Below are positions 41,600 through 50,843 of a stretch of DNA of 64,000 nucleotides, one piece after another; position 1 is the stretch's first letter; every line of letters starts with the position of its first letter. The position numbers and the translations under genes are program-made. The notes beneath the pieces are model-generated. The model searched no databases. It worked only from the letters and a program-made list of their open reading frames with translations, and had not been told where the DNA came from. This stretch comes from Paractinoplanes tereljensis (lineage in GTDB: Bacteria > Actinomycetota > Actinomycetes > Mycobacteriales > Micromonosporaceae): the NCBI RefSeq assembly GCF_016862435.1, contig NZ_BOMY01000041.1, positions 124,001 through 188,000 of the forward strand, given 5' to 3'.

Positions 41600-42325
41600 T
41601 CAGTCGGTTACGTGGGCGGCGGCGGCCAGGATCGTGTCGATGACCACCTGGGGGTGGGAGACCAGCGAGACGTGCGAGCCCTCCACCTCGGTGGTCTTGG
41701 CGCCGGCCCGCTCGGCCTGGGAACGCTTGACGCCCGGCGGGATCACCTTGTCCTCGGTGCCGATGACGGCCCAGCTCGGCAGGTTCTTCCAGGCCGGGGC
41801 GGCCGACGGGGTGGTGTTGGCGCTCAGGGTGATCGGTCGCTGGCCGGCCGCGATCAGCCAGCGGTCGGCCTCGGGCAGGTCCTGGGCGAAGAAGTTGTGC
41901 ACGGTGTCCGGCTTGAGGAACGCCTCCGCGTCGCCCTCGGGGCTGCCCGGGTAACCGACGATGTCCAGCACCGTGGTCGGGTCGGGCACATCGAGCGCCG
42001 ACCCCGAACCGCCCAGGATCTGGAAGACGAACTCGCCCTCGTCGGGGATGAACGCGTCGACGTAGACCAGGGCGCGCACGTCACCGCCGCCGGTGGTGTT
42101 GCTGATGACGAAGCCGCCGTACGAGTGGCCGACCAGCACCACCGGGCCGGTCGTGCGCTGGGCCAGGAAGGACGAGATGTAGGCCGCGTCGGTTGCCGGG
42201 CCGCGCAGCAGGTTGGGTGGGGCGAGGACGGTGTAGCCCTGCCTTTGCAGTCCGGACGCGACCGCGTTCCAGCTGGACGCGTCGGCCCAGGCCCCGTGCA
42301 CGAGAACGATCGTCGGTTTCGCCAT
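41600..42325 (-). CDS. Alpha/beta hydrolase (paralogue B)
   Basis: 241 aa, the close paralogue of the protein at 37411-38139, sharing VLVHGAWADASSWN, GHSYGG, DVPDPTTVLDI and QRPITLSAN. Active site as in paralogue A. GAGGAG precedes ATG 42325, and an AT-rich promoter-like stretch (TATAAAT on the minus strand near 42390) lies upstream, different from that of paralogue A, so the two copies are probably regulated differently. Confidence 0.87.
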   Translation of the reverse strand: MAKPTIVLVHGAWADASSWNAVASGLQRQGYTVLAPPNLLRGPATDAAYISSFLAQRTTGPVVLVGHSYGGFVISNTTGGGDVRALVYVDAFIPDEGEFVFQILGGSGSALDVPDPTTVLDIVGYPGSPEGDAEAFLKPDTVHNFFAQDLPEADRWLIAAGQRPITLSANTTPSAAPAWKNLPSWAVIGTEDKVIPPGVKRSQAERAGAKTTEVEGSHVSLVSHPQVVIDTILAAAAHVTD

Positions 42326-42426
42326 GTCTGTCTCCTCAGGTGTCGTCGATCCCGACGCTACCCGGCAGGACGCATCATGCCTATAGGATTTATATGAATA
42401 AGGCCGACTCGCGCGCACCCTGACCC

Positions 42427-43719
42427 TCAGGCGTCGCGGGCCAGGGTGCGCGGCACGTCGCGGCGCAGGGCGAGAGCGGTGGGCAGCACCGTGGCGGCCA
42501 GCGTCAGGACCAGACTCGCACCCGTCACCGCCGCGACGGCGGCCAGGCCGAACGACGGTGCCGTGTCCACCGCCGCGGCACCGGCCAGGGCGGTGACCGC
42601 GACCGCGACCAGGCCGAGCAGGGCCGCCGTCAGCACGTAGATGACCGCCTCGGCGGCGGCCGCGGCCAGCACCGTTGCCGGGGTGCCGCCGGCCGCCAGG
42701 AGCAGGGCGAACTCGCGCTCCCGGCGGCCGCTGCCCATGAAGACGGTGGCGGCCGCGCCGAGCAGGGACAGCAGCAGCGGGCCGCCGAGCAGCAGCGCCA
42801 CCGAGCCGGCACCGGGCGAGTCGCCGCCGGAGACCGTGGCGTCCGCCGCGTACAGGCCGCCGGCCAGCGCGATCGCCACCGTGATCGGGCTGATCGCGGC
42901 GGTGCTGCGGGCGATGTGGTGGGCGGTGCTGTTGCGGGCCAGGAACCAGGCGCCGGACAGCGTGACCGGCACGACGCCGGTCCAGCCGCGCAGCAGCGGG
43001 GCGAGATAGAGCGGGCCGAACGCCGCGAGGACCCCGGCGGTGAGCGGGCCGACAAAGGTGAGCGGGGCGGTCAGCCGGTCCGGGTCGCGGCCGGGCAGGC
43101 TCACCACGATCGCCGCGGTGATCGCCAGGGTGGCCAGGCCGGTGACCCAGCGGCCCGCGCTCATCGACCGGTCGGGCAGTTCCGGCTCGCGCAGTGACCG
43201 GATCGGCGGGGTGCGGCTGGCCCGGCCGGCGCTGCGGGCGCCGCCGAGCGTCACCACCAGCACGACCACGGCGATCACCGGCACCGCCTCGCGGGCGTCG
43301 AACCGCACGTCCACGTCGCTGAGGGCCAGGCGCCACAGCGGGCCGAGGGCCGGCGACGCCGCCACGCAGCCGGCCGCCGCGCCGAGCACGGCGACCAGGG
43401 CGAGCTGGGTGGTGACCACGGCCCGGACCCGGCCGGGGGCCACGCCGGCGAGCTGCCAGAGGGCGTAACCGCGCTGCTGCAGGGCGACCGTGAGGTTGGC
43501 GACCGTCCCGGTCACGATCAGCGCCGTGATCACGGTCAACAGCAGGATCGTGCCGGCCAGGCCGTACAGGGCAAGGGCTTGATCTCCGCCGACCGCGATC
43601 GCGGTCTGGAAACCGGAACCCACCACCGCGCCGACCGCGCCGGTCGCCGCGGCGACCAGAAGGGCACCGAGCCAGACGCGTACGTTTCCGGCGAGGTCAC
43701 CGAGGATCAGTTCGAGCAC
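42427..43719 (-). CDS. FtsX/MacB-type ABC transporter permease
   Basis: 430 aa with a single FtsX-type block repeated: N-terminal helices ~15-35, 50-75 and 100-125, a mid-region, and a second set ~300-420 (LLLGGPLLLSLLGAAATVF, AEAVIYVLTAALLGLVAVAV). These permeases work with MacB-like ATPases in lipoprotein release, peptide export or mechanical signalling. GTG 43719 directly follows the ATPase gene. Confidence 0.85.
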   Translation of the reverse strand: MLELILGDLAGNVRVWLGALLVAAATGAVGAVVGSGFQTAIAVGGDQALALYGLAGTILLLTVITALIVTGTVANLTVALQQRGYALWQLAGVAPGRVRAVVTTQLALVAVLGAAAGCVAASPALGPLWRLALSDVDVRFDAREAVPVIAVVVLVVTLGGARSAGRASRTPPIRSLREPELPDRSMSAGRWVTGLATLAITAAIVVSLPGRDPDRLTAPLTFVGPLTAGVLAAFGPLYLAPLLRGWTGVVPVTLSGAWFLARNSTAHHIARSTAAISPITVAIALAGGLYAADATVSGGDSPGAGSVALLLGGPLLLSLLGAAATVFMGSGRREREFALLLAAGGTPATVLAAAAAEAVIYVLTAALLGLVAVAVTALAGAAAVDTAPSFGLAAVAAVTGASLVLTLAATVLPTALALRRDVPRTLARDA

Positions 43720-43720
43720 G

Positions 43721-44416
43721 TCAGTCCCCCATCGCCGCGAAGATCCCGGCCGCCGTCGGGCGGGCCAGCTCGCGGTGCAGGGCGCCGTCGCGCAGCACCA
43801 GCACCCGGTCGGCGCGGGCCGCGGCCTGCAGGTCGTGGGTGACCATGACCACCGACCGGCCGTCGGCCACGACCTTGCCCAGCAGGTCCAGCACCTGGAC
43901 GCCGGCGGCGGTGTCGAGCGCGCCGGTCGGCTCGTCGGCGAAGACCACGTCGGGCCGCAGGGCCAGGGCCCGGGCGATCGCCACCCGCTGCTGCTGGCCG
44001 CCGGACAGGGCCGACGGCCGCGCGGCGGCCCGGTCGGCCAGGCCCACCTCGGCCAGGGCCCGGTCGACGTCGGCGGCGCTGATACCGCGCCGGGCCAGCC
44101 GGGCGGGCAGGGCGACGTTGTCCCGGGCGGACAGCGACGGGATCAGGTTGTACGACTGGAAGACGAACCCGAGGTGGTCGCGGCGCAGCCGGGCCAGCGC
44201 CGACCGGCTGAGCGGCCCGATCGGCGTGCCGAGGATCCGCACGCTGCCGGAGGTGGCCGGTTCCAGGCCGGACATGCAGTAGAGCAGCGTCGACTTGCCC
44301 GAGCCGCTCGGGCCGACGATGGCCACGAACTCCCCCGGCGCCACGGCCAGGCTGACATCGCGTAGCACCGGCGTGTCGCCGAACGATTTACTGAGCCGGT
44401 CCACCTCGATGATCAT
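43721..44416 (-). CDS. ABC transporter ATP-binding protein (LolD/MacB type)
   Basis: 231 aa. Walker A GPSGSGKST, signature LSGGQQQR, Walker B VVFADEPTGALD and switch His in VTHD are all intact. The long EPT-GALD loop is typical of the LolD/MacB branch. It is coupled to the FtsX-like permease. Its start lies only 9 bases from the end of the large STAND-WD40 gene upstream, so it may be read from that transcript. Confidence 0.92.
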   Translation of the reverse strand: MIIEVDRLSKSFGDTPVLRDVSLAVAPGEFVAIVGPSGSGKSTLLYCMSGLEPATSGSVRILGTPIGPLSRSALARLRRDHLGFVFQSYNLIPSLSARDNVALPARLARRGISAADVDRALAEVGLADRAAARPSALSGGQQQRVAIARALALRPDVVFADEPTGALDTAAGVQVLDLLGKVVADGRSVVMVTHDLQAAARADRVLVLRDGALHRELARPTAAGIFAAMGD

Positions 44417-44425
44417 GAAGCCAGG

Positions 44426-47400
44426 CTATTCGACCGACCCGGGGTGCAGCATCAGGCGGTGTTCGCTGCCGTTCTCGGTGCTCATGACGACTACCGAACC
44501 GCCCTCGAACCGGCAGCGGGTGACCGCGGCATCGCCGTCGAACGCCGCGATCCAGGCCGTCGTGGCGAGGTCGAAGACCTCCAGCCGGCTGCTGCCGATG
44601 GCGAGCAGGCCGCGCAGCCGTGCGCCCTTGGCCAGCCGGGCCGCGCCGATCGCCACCGACCGGGCATCGGGGACAACGCGGTCGACCACGACCTGGGCAC
44701 CGGGTAGCCGCCACACCCGTACCCGGGAATCGTCCGTCCTGGCGACGGCGAAGCGCCCGTCCACCGACACCCGCAGGATGGGCGCGGGCGCCGGGAGCGA
44801 GACGGGGCGGCCGAACGACCCCGGCGGGCCGACGGTCCAGTGCCACAACCGGCCGTCCCGGGTCGACCACCAGGCGCGTCCGCCGTCCGGGGCGAATCCG
44901 ACGGTGGCGTTCGCCGGCAGCGGCCACCGGACGACCGGATCGGCCTCGCCGACCCGCCACAGGCCCACGAACCGCTCGGGTGCCAGGGCCAGCAGGTGGC
45001 CGCCGTCCGGAGTGAACCGCGGATCCACCGGCCCGACAGCCTTCGGGTTCTCGGCACCGGTCGCCGTGTCCCAGGTGCCGACATGGTCCTCCCCCGCGCA
45101 CAGGATCATCCGGTCGTCGGCGGAGAAGGCCAGCGGGCCGGGCCCGGTCAGGGCGCACGACCAGCGTTCGATGCCGGTGGCGACCTCGTACACCGCGAGT
45201 CTCGGGTCTCCTTCGGTGGCGAGGACCGCGGCGAGCAGTTCGCCGCGGTGGGAAAGCGCCGGTGGCACTCGGCACCGGCCGGTCACGATCTCCGGCGACC
45301 GGTCCTGCAGGTCGCGGTCGACGACCCGGAAGCCGACCGGCTCGTCCTCGTCATCGTCGTTCCGGGAGCCGTAGCGGGTCGGCCAGATCCGCCACCAACC
45401 GGTGGGCGGCTCGAGCGTGCCGACGTCGATGACCGGCGGAGCGGGCGCCTGGCTCGATCCGGCGTGGTGCACCCCGCGCCACGTCTCGCGGGACCGCCGG
45501 TCGTCGGCTTCGGAGTTGGAACCGCTACCCCAAAGGGCGCGGGGATCGAGCCCGCCCGCCGGCGGGGTCAGGTCCCAGACGCGGAGGGTGCCGTCCCCGC
45601 CGGCCGTGATGACCCGCCGCCCGTCGGGGGTCACGGCCATCTGTTGAACCCGGTGGCCGGTGGTGGACACGACCTTCCGGGGGCCGCCTTTTTCCCCCTG
45701 CAGGATCAGGCGACCGGCGTCGTCGGCGCTGAGGACATCGCCATCGCCGGTCACGGCCAGCGAGGTGATCTTGTGGTAGCCGTGTCCGCCGAGCTGGCCG
45801 ACCTGGTGACGCGCGTCGAAGTCCCAGACCTTGATCCGGCCTTCCCAGTCGGCGGACAGCGCCCGGCGGCCGTCGTGGGTCATCGCCACCGCGGAGACCC
45901 AGCTGTCCCGGCCCTGGCCGAGTTCCGCGACCTGCTCGCCCGATTCGAGGTCCATCAGGGACACGAAGTCGTACACCCCGCCGATGATCGCCCGCCGGGC
46001 GTCGGCCGAGATCGCGATGACGGTGGTCGCGCGACTGCCGGAGGCGATCGTCGAGAGCTGCTCGCCGGTGGCGAAGTCCCACAGCACCGCCGGGCCGTTC
46101 GTGCCGGAGATCAGGCGGGTCCCGTCCGGGGTCAGGACGAGCGTCCGCCACGGCCGGGGCCCCTGCCAGCGCCGAACCAGCGCCCCGCTCGCCAGGTCCC
46201 AGACGTCGATGCTCCCGTCCGCGGAACCGCTTACCGCCTGGCGCCCGTTCGGGGTCACCACGAGTGCGTTCACCTCGCCGTGCCCGACCGGGATGATGAA
46301 CCGTTCGACCTGCCGGTCGAGATCCCAGACGCGTACGGTGCCGTCGGCCGACGCCGAGACGCCCAGCGTGCCATCCGGCGTGACCCCCACCGCCCGAACC
46401 TCCTGGGCGTGACCGGCGAGCGTCGCGATCAGGTCACCACCCGGTGCGGCCAGCGTCCGGCCGGCGGGCTGCAGCGACGAGCCCGGACCGGCCGTGCCCG
46501 CCTGGGCCAGCAGCCGGTCGATCAGCGGGTTGCCGCCTTGCTCGACGCGGCCGCGCAGCTGACCCGCGAACTGCGCGGGATCACGGCTCAGGATGTGCGC
46601 GACGAGGCGCAGGAAGGCACGCAGCGTCGACAGCGCGCCGGTCGCCTCCACGCCGAGGTCCCGGCGGTCGGCCGCCTCCAGCGCGAGGTCGAGGTCGTCG
46701 ATGACCTCCTGCGGTCCCCACCCGCGCAGTCGCGCGTCGAGGAAGGCGAAGTCGACCACCGTGCCGACGAACTGGTCCCATCGGCGGGCGTGGGCCAGAC
46801 TCCACGGAAGCTCGGTCAGACGCCGGCGGTCCGGCCGGGATGCGAAGTAGTCGGCCAGCGAGCCGTACCGGTCGGTCCGCACCAGGTCCGCCACGGCCAC
46901 GTCGGCCAGCTGCCGGTGGAAGAAGCCGAGCGTGGCGGTTCCGTCGGTGTCCCGGGTGGTGAGGTACGGCTCCAGGTCATCGAACAACCGTGACCACACG
47001 ACATCCGGCACCCGATCGGTCACCGGTGATTTCGGAAACCGTCGTCGCAGGTCGGCCCGCACCACGTCGTCGGCGGACAGGACGTCGAGCAGTTCGTCCT
47101 CGGTCATTCCGTGGCGCGCGGCGGCCAAGTAGCCGAGCGCACGTTCGGTGAGGACGCGTCCGTGCCGGGTCTCCGCGGCCAGCCGCTCGACCATCAACCG
47201 GATCAGGACCCGCGGATCATCGGCGAGCTCGGTCCCCGGTTCGAACGACCGCCAGCGGCGGGCCTCCTCGAAAGCCAGCCGCAGCTGCAACGGCAGGCCG
47301 CCGCGTGCGAAGCTCGCCAGCACCGCGTCGCGTTGATCCGGCTGGAGTGTGCGACCGTCCGCTCGCAGCCACTCGTCGAGGGCGGCGGCTCCACTCGGGA

Positions 47401-48880
47401 CGGGCAGCGGCGCCAGCCGGACGATGGCCGACGCCGGTTGCCGGCCCTGCAGCACGTCGGTGACCGCGCCTGGGGCCGCGGACACGACCATCCGTACTCC
47501 CGGGGGCAACTCGTGCGGCAGCCAGGCCAGGGTCCGCGCGGCGTCGGTGCCCGCGAGCTGGTCGAGGGCGTCGATGAACACGACGAGTGGACGGTCCGCG
47601 GACGCCCGGGCCAGCTGCTCGGGAAACCAGCCGGTGAGGTCGCGCGGCCCGGCCGGCGGGTCGACGACGACCCCGAAGAGGGCGGCGACCTCCGCGCCGA
47701 TGCCGCCCAGCAGCCGGACCCCGGAGGTCGACGCGGCGGTCGCGCCGACGAACCGGTGCACAACGTTCGGTTGCCCGCCGGCCTCGACCGCGGCGCGGGC
47801 CATCAGCGCCGATTTGCCGGAACCGAAGTCGCCGAGCACGGCCAGCGGCGCCGGCTCGGTGCTGCCGAGGTAGGCGGCGATCCGGGCGAGCTCCGACGCC
47901 CGGCCGGCCACGACCGCGGCGCGCTCGTCGCGGAATCCGGCGTGCGCGTCGCGCTCCACCTCCCGCGGCGAGCGCGAGTCGTCGCGCGCGCACGCGGCCC
48001 GGATGATGCCGCCGAGGTGCCGCCACACCGCGTCGCACACCGTGGTCGGCTGGTCGTCCCGGTCGAGCAGCGGCAGGCAGTCCTCGAGCTGTTCAGGAAG
48101 GTCGCCGAGGTGCTCGGTGCCCGGGCCGCCGGACGACCAGACCGCTGTGATGTCGCGGGCGTTGCCCCGGAGATGCCCACGCAGCCGGGACCTCAGGTCC
48201 TCGACCAGCCGCGCCGCGTCGGCGTCGATCGAGCCGTCGGCGGCCAGGTCGAGGTAGGCGGACGCGGGACCGGCCGCCCGCGGCAGCCCGTCGATGCGGC
48301 GCAGCAGGCACAGCACGTGTTCGTCCGCGTCGGGCACCGTCAGCGCACCGTCTTCGATCTCGCGCTCGGTGGCCGAGGTGAGGTAGCGCGCGGACCGGCC
48401 CGGCGGCCACCGCAGGCGGGCGACCGCATCCCGCAGCAGGCGAGCGAGCAGGGGTTCGGCGGCCCCACGTTGCAGCAGGTAATGCGGCGGAACCGCGTTG
48501 TCGTCGCGCCGATAGCAGGTGCGCAGGAACTCGCGGTCGGCCGGGTCAGCGATCGCGGCCTCGAGAACGGGGAAGTCCTCGATCGGGATGTCCGGCGGCA
48601 GCGGCCGCCAGCCGTAACGCTCGCCCGCCAGGATCAGGAAGTTCGGCCGGGGCGTCAGCTGCTGGCAGCGCCGCACCTCACGCAGGCAGATCGCCAGGGT
48701 CTGCTGATCGTCGCCGGCCTCCTGGCTGATGCCCCACCGCAGATCGACGGCCTGAAACCGGGCGCCTGCGGCCGCGCAGAGCTCACGCAGCCGCGGAAAG
48801 ACGAACGTCTGCAGTGCATGCCGCTCGGCCTGCAGGTCAGCGAAGGTGGAGCTGACGAACAGCCGGAACACCCGCGACAT
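44426..48880 (-). CDS. DUF4062-STAND NTPase-WD40 protein
   Basis: 1484 aa. Residues ~1-110 form the DUF4062 domain (RVFRLFVSSTFADLQAER, LRWGISQEAG), common at the N-terminus of signalling/conflict proteins. A STAND/NACHT ATPase follows at ~325-700, with Walker A GDFGSGKS (~350) and Walker B VVFIDALDQL (~435). From ~820 on there are many WD40 repeats (AVGVTPDGTLGVSASADGT, VRVWDL), making a beta-propeller region. The order matches the NWD1/TEP1-like group. Such proteins are thought to sense a ligand through WD40 and oligomerise; no separate effector gene is adjacent. Confidence 0.88.
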   Translation of the reverse strand: MSRVFRLFVSSTFADLQAERHALQTFVFPRLRELCAAAGARFQAVDLRWGISQEAGDDQQTLAICLREVRRCQQLTPRPNFLILAGERYGWRPLPPDIPIEDFPVLEAAIADPADREFLRTCYRRDDNAVPPHYLLQRGAAEPLLARLLRDAVARLRWPPGRSARYLTSATEREIEDGALTVPDADEHVLCLLRRIDGLPRAAGPASAYLDLAADGSIDADAARLVEDLRSRLRGHLRGNARDITAVWSSGGPGTEHLGDLPEQLEDCLPLLDRDDQPTTVCDAVWRHLGGIIRAACARDDSRSPREVERDAHAGFRDERAAVVAGRASELARIAAYLGSTEPAPLAVLGDFGSGKSALMARAAVEAGGQPNVVHRFVGATAASTSGVRLLGGIGAEVAALFGVVVDPPAGPRDLTGWFPEQLARASADRPLVVFIDALDQLAGTDAARTLAWLPHELPPGVRMVVSAAPGAVTDVLQGRQPASAIVRLAPLPVPSGAAALDEWLRADGRTLQPDQRDAVLASFARGGLPLQLRLAFEEARRWRSFEPGTELADDPRVLIRLMVERLAAETRHGRVLTERALGYLAAARHGMTEDELLDVLSADDVVRADLRRRFPKSPVTDRVPDVVWSRLFDDLEPYLTTRDTDGTATLGFFHRQLADVAVADLVRTDRYGSLADYFASRPDRRRLTELPWSLAHARRWDQFVGTVVDFAFLDARLRGWGPQEVIDDLDLALEAADRRDLGVEATGALSTLRAFLRLVAHILSRDPAQFAGQLRGRVEQGGNPLIDRLLAQAGTAGPGSSLQPAGRTLAAPGGDLIATLAGHAQEVRAVGVTPDGTLGVSASADGTVRVWDLDRQVERFIIPVGHGEVNALVVTPNGRQAVSGSADGSIDVWDLASGALVRRWQGPRPWRTLVLTPDGTRLISGTNGPAVLWDFATGEQLSTIASGSRATTVIAISADARRAIIGGVYDFVSLMDLESGEQVAELGQGRDSWVSAVAMTHDGRRALSADWEGRIKVWDFDARHQVGQLGGHGYHKITSLAVTGDGDVLSADDAGRLILQGEKGGPRKVVSTTGHRVQQMAVTPDGRRVITAGGDGTLRVWDLTPPAGGLDPRALWGSGSNSEADDRRSRETWRGVHHAGSSQAPAPPVIDVGTLEPPTGWWRIWPTRYGSRNDDDEDEPVGFRVVDRDLQDRSPEIVTGRCRVPPALSHRGELLAAVLATEGDPRLAVYEVATGIERWSCALTGPGPLAFSADDRMILCAGEDHVGTWDTATGAENPKAVGPVDPRFTPDGGHLLALAPERFVGLWRVGEADPVVRWPLPANATVGFAPDGGRAWWSTRDGRLWHWTVGPPGSFGRPVSLPAPAPILRVSVDGRFAVARTDDSRVRVWRLPGAQVVVDRVVPDARSVAIGAARLAKGARLRGLLAIGSSRLEVFDLATTAWIAAFDGDAAVTRCRFEGGSVVVMSTENGSEHRLMLHPGSVE

Positions 48881-48921
48881 GGGCACCAATGCAGTCTGGC
48901 ACTCGACCGGAGAGCCGGCGA

Positions 48922-48952
48922 GATGCCGCAGGGCAGACCGCCCTGCGGCATC
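48922..48952 (-). terminator. Hairpin terminator after the M28 gene
   Basis: Perfect 13-base stem GATGCCGCAGGGC with loop AGACC. It lies 13 bases past the stop of the M28 peptidase gene and upstream of the STAND-WD40 gene, separating the two transcripts. Confidence 0.8.
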
Positions 48953-48964
48953 GTCCGGTGGCGA

Positions 48965-50725
48965 TCAGCTGACGGTCAGGGCGGTGTCGTCGATGACGAA
49001 GGACGTCTTCAGCGACGAGTCCTCCACGCCGGTGAACTTCAGGGTGATGGTCTGGCCGGCGTACGCGGCCAGGTCGTACGAGCGCAGGGTGTACGCGCTG
49101 GCGTTGAGGTTGGAGAACACCTGCAACGTGGTGGTGCCGACCTGCACCGTCAGCTTGTCGTACTGGCTGGTGGTGGTCGTCTCGGAGGTGCTGATCTTCA
49201 GGTAGAAGGACAGCGCGTAGGAGGTGCAGCCGGTCGGCAGGGTCACTGCCTGGGACAGGGTGTCGGTGTGGGTCGAGCCGTAGCCGTCGAGCCACGCGTC
49301 GCGGGTGCCGGTTCGCGGCGCCCCGTCGCCGGTGTTCGCGCCGATGACGCCGCTCGAACCGGTCCACGAGGTGGTGGCGTTCTCGAAGCCGGGGTCGCCG
49401 AGCTTCTGGCCGGCGCTGGTGCACCCGCCGCCGGTGCCGTTGACGGTAAGCGTGTACGAGGCGGTGTGGGTCGCCGTGCCGGTTCCGGTCACCGTGATGG
49501 TGTACGAACCGGCCGCGGCGGCCGTGGTGGTCGCGATGGTCAGGGTCGACGATCCGCCGGAGGTGACCGACGTCGGGCTGAAGCTCACCGTCACCCCGGA
49601 CGGGGCGCCGGAGCTGGTCAGCGCGACAGTCTGCGCGCTGCCGGAGGTGGTCGCGGTGCTCACCGTGGCGGTGGCCGACGAGCCGGGGGTCACCGCGCCG
49701 GTGCTCGGGCTCAGCGACACCGAGAAGTCGTTGGCCGTCGTCGTACCCGTGGTGAGGGTCCAGACGGAGTACAGCTCGGCGTTGGCCCAGCGGCCCAGCG
49801 AGGTGGCGTTGATGTTGGACGGATAGGAGTCGCAGGCCTTGTGGTAGCAGGGGTCGTAGGCCGCGCCGGCCGTGCCGCCCCACTTGGTCACCTGGGCGCT
49901 GGTCTTGGTGTAACTGGCCCCGGTGGAGTTGATCGACGACGGGATGCCGGCGGCGCGGAACGAGTCGTCGTCACTGCAGCACTCGGTCGACGTCTCGGTG
50001 GCCACGCTGATCGAGGTGAAGTACTCCCGCAGCTTCACGGCGACGGCGTCGGTGCCGGTCACGAAGTAGCCGCCGTTGGTGGAAGCGATCATGTCGAACG
50101 TACCGTAGGCCTTGATCGCGGTTTTTTGAGCGCTGGTAAGCGAGTTGACGTAGAACTTGGAGCCGATCAGACCCTGCTCCTCGCCGCCCCACCAGCCGAA
50201 CCGGACGTGGTTGGTCATGGTCGGGTTGTTCGCGGCCAGAGTGAGCGCGGCCTCCAGGAGCGAGGCCGTGCCGGAGCCGTCGTCGTTGATGCCCGGCCCG
50301 GCCGACACGCTGTCGGAGTGGGCGCCGAACATGTAGGTGTTGCTGGTGTTGCCGCCCGGCCAGTCGGCGATGATGTTCTTCGCCGAGCCGCCGGTGCAGG
50401 TGGTGCAGGTCTGCACGGTGACGGTGAAGCCGGCCGCCTGCAGCTTCTGCTGCAGATAGGTCGTCGTCGCGGTGTGGCCGGCCGTGCCGGTCGCCCGGTT
50501 GCCATTGTTGGCGGTGGCGATGGTCTGCAGCTGCTGCAGGTGGGTTTGGACGTTGGCGAGGCTGACGGCCGGCGGAGCGGCCAGCAGGGCAGCGCTGAGA
50601 GCCGGCAGGGATGAGCCGGACGGCCGGACACCGGGCGAGGCCGCCGCCGGCAGGGCGCTGAGCGCCACCGTCACCGCGGCGAAAACAGCTACGGCAGGTC
50701 CTGCCGTCACCGTTCTGAGTCTCAT
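48965..50725 (-). CDS. Secreted M28-family aminopeptidase with Ig-like and C-terminal beta domains
   Basis: 586 aa. ATG 50725 follows AGGAG; signal peptide ends near AAA at ~30. The M28 domain (~50-345) shows the zinc-site motifs AHSDS, INDDGSG, GEEQGLIGS and a late His in CYHKACDS; CCSDDDSF suggests disulfides. A Ser/Thr-rich Ig-like domain (~350-440) follows, then a C-terminal galactose-binding-like beta domain (LGDPGFENATTSW). The tail modules probably anchor it to a polymer. It should release N-terminal amino acids outside the cell. Confidence 0.9.
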   Translation of the reverse strand: MRLRTVTAGPAVAVFAAVTVALSALPAAASPGVRPSGSSLPALSAALLAAPPAVSLANVQTHLQQLQTIATANNGNRATGTAGHTATTTYLQQKLQAAGFTVTVQTCTTCTGGSAKNIIADWPGGNTSNTYMFGAHSDSVSAGPGINDDGSGTASLLEAALTLAANNPTMTNHVRFGWWGGEEQGLIGSKFYVNSLTSAQKTAIKAYGTFDMIASTNGGYFVTGTDAVAVKLREYFTSISVATETSTECCSDDDSFRAAGIPSSINSTGASYTKTSAQVTKWGGTAGAAYDPCYHKACDSYPSNINATSLGRWANAELYSVWTLTTGTTTANDFSVSLSPSTGAVTPGSSATATVSTATTSGSAQTVALTSSGAPSGVTVSFSPTSVTSGGSSTLTIATTTAAAAGSYTITVTGTGTATHTASYTLTVNGTGGGCTSAGQKLGDPGFENATTSWTGSSGVIGANTGDGAPRTGTRDAWLDGYGSTHTDTLSQAVTLPTGCTSYALSFYLKISTSETTTTSQYDKLTVQVGTTTLQVFSNLNASAYTLRSYDLAAYAGQTITLKFTGVEDSSLKTSFVIDDTALTVS

Positions 50726-50743
50726 GGGGGCTCCTAGGGTCGA

Positions 50744-50807
50744 GGCCGTTTCACGGGTGGCCGTTTCACGGCTGGCCGTAGGAGAACAGGAAGGTGCCTG
50801 CAGGCAC
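50744..50807 (-). promoter_or_regulatory. Upstream repeats of the M28 gene
   Basis: GGCCGTTTCACGGGT and GGCCGTTTCACGGCT are adjacent 15-base direct repeats (50744-50773), followed by a third partial GGCCGTAGG. Just upstream is a perfect 14-base palindrome GTGCCTGCAGGCAC (50794-50807), then AT-rich sequence with a TATAGAT-like -10 on the minus strand. Two regulators may act here. Confidence 0.5.
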
Positions 50808-50843
50808 AAGATATCGAAACATCTATATTAATTAGCCATCTAA

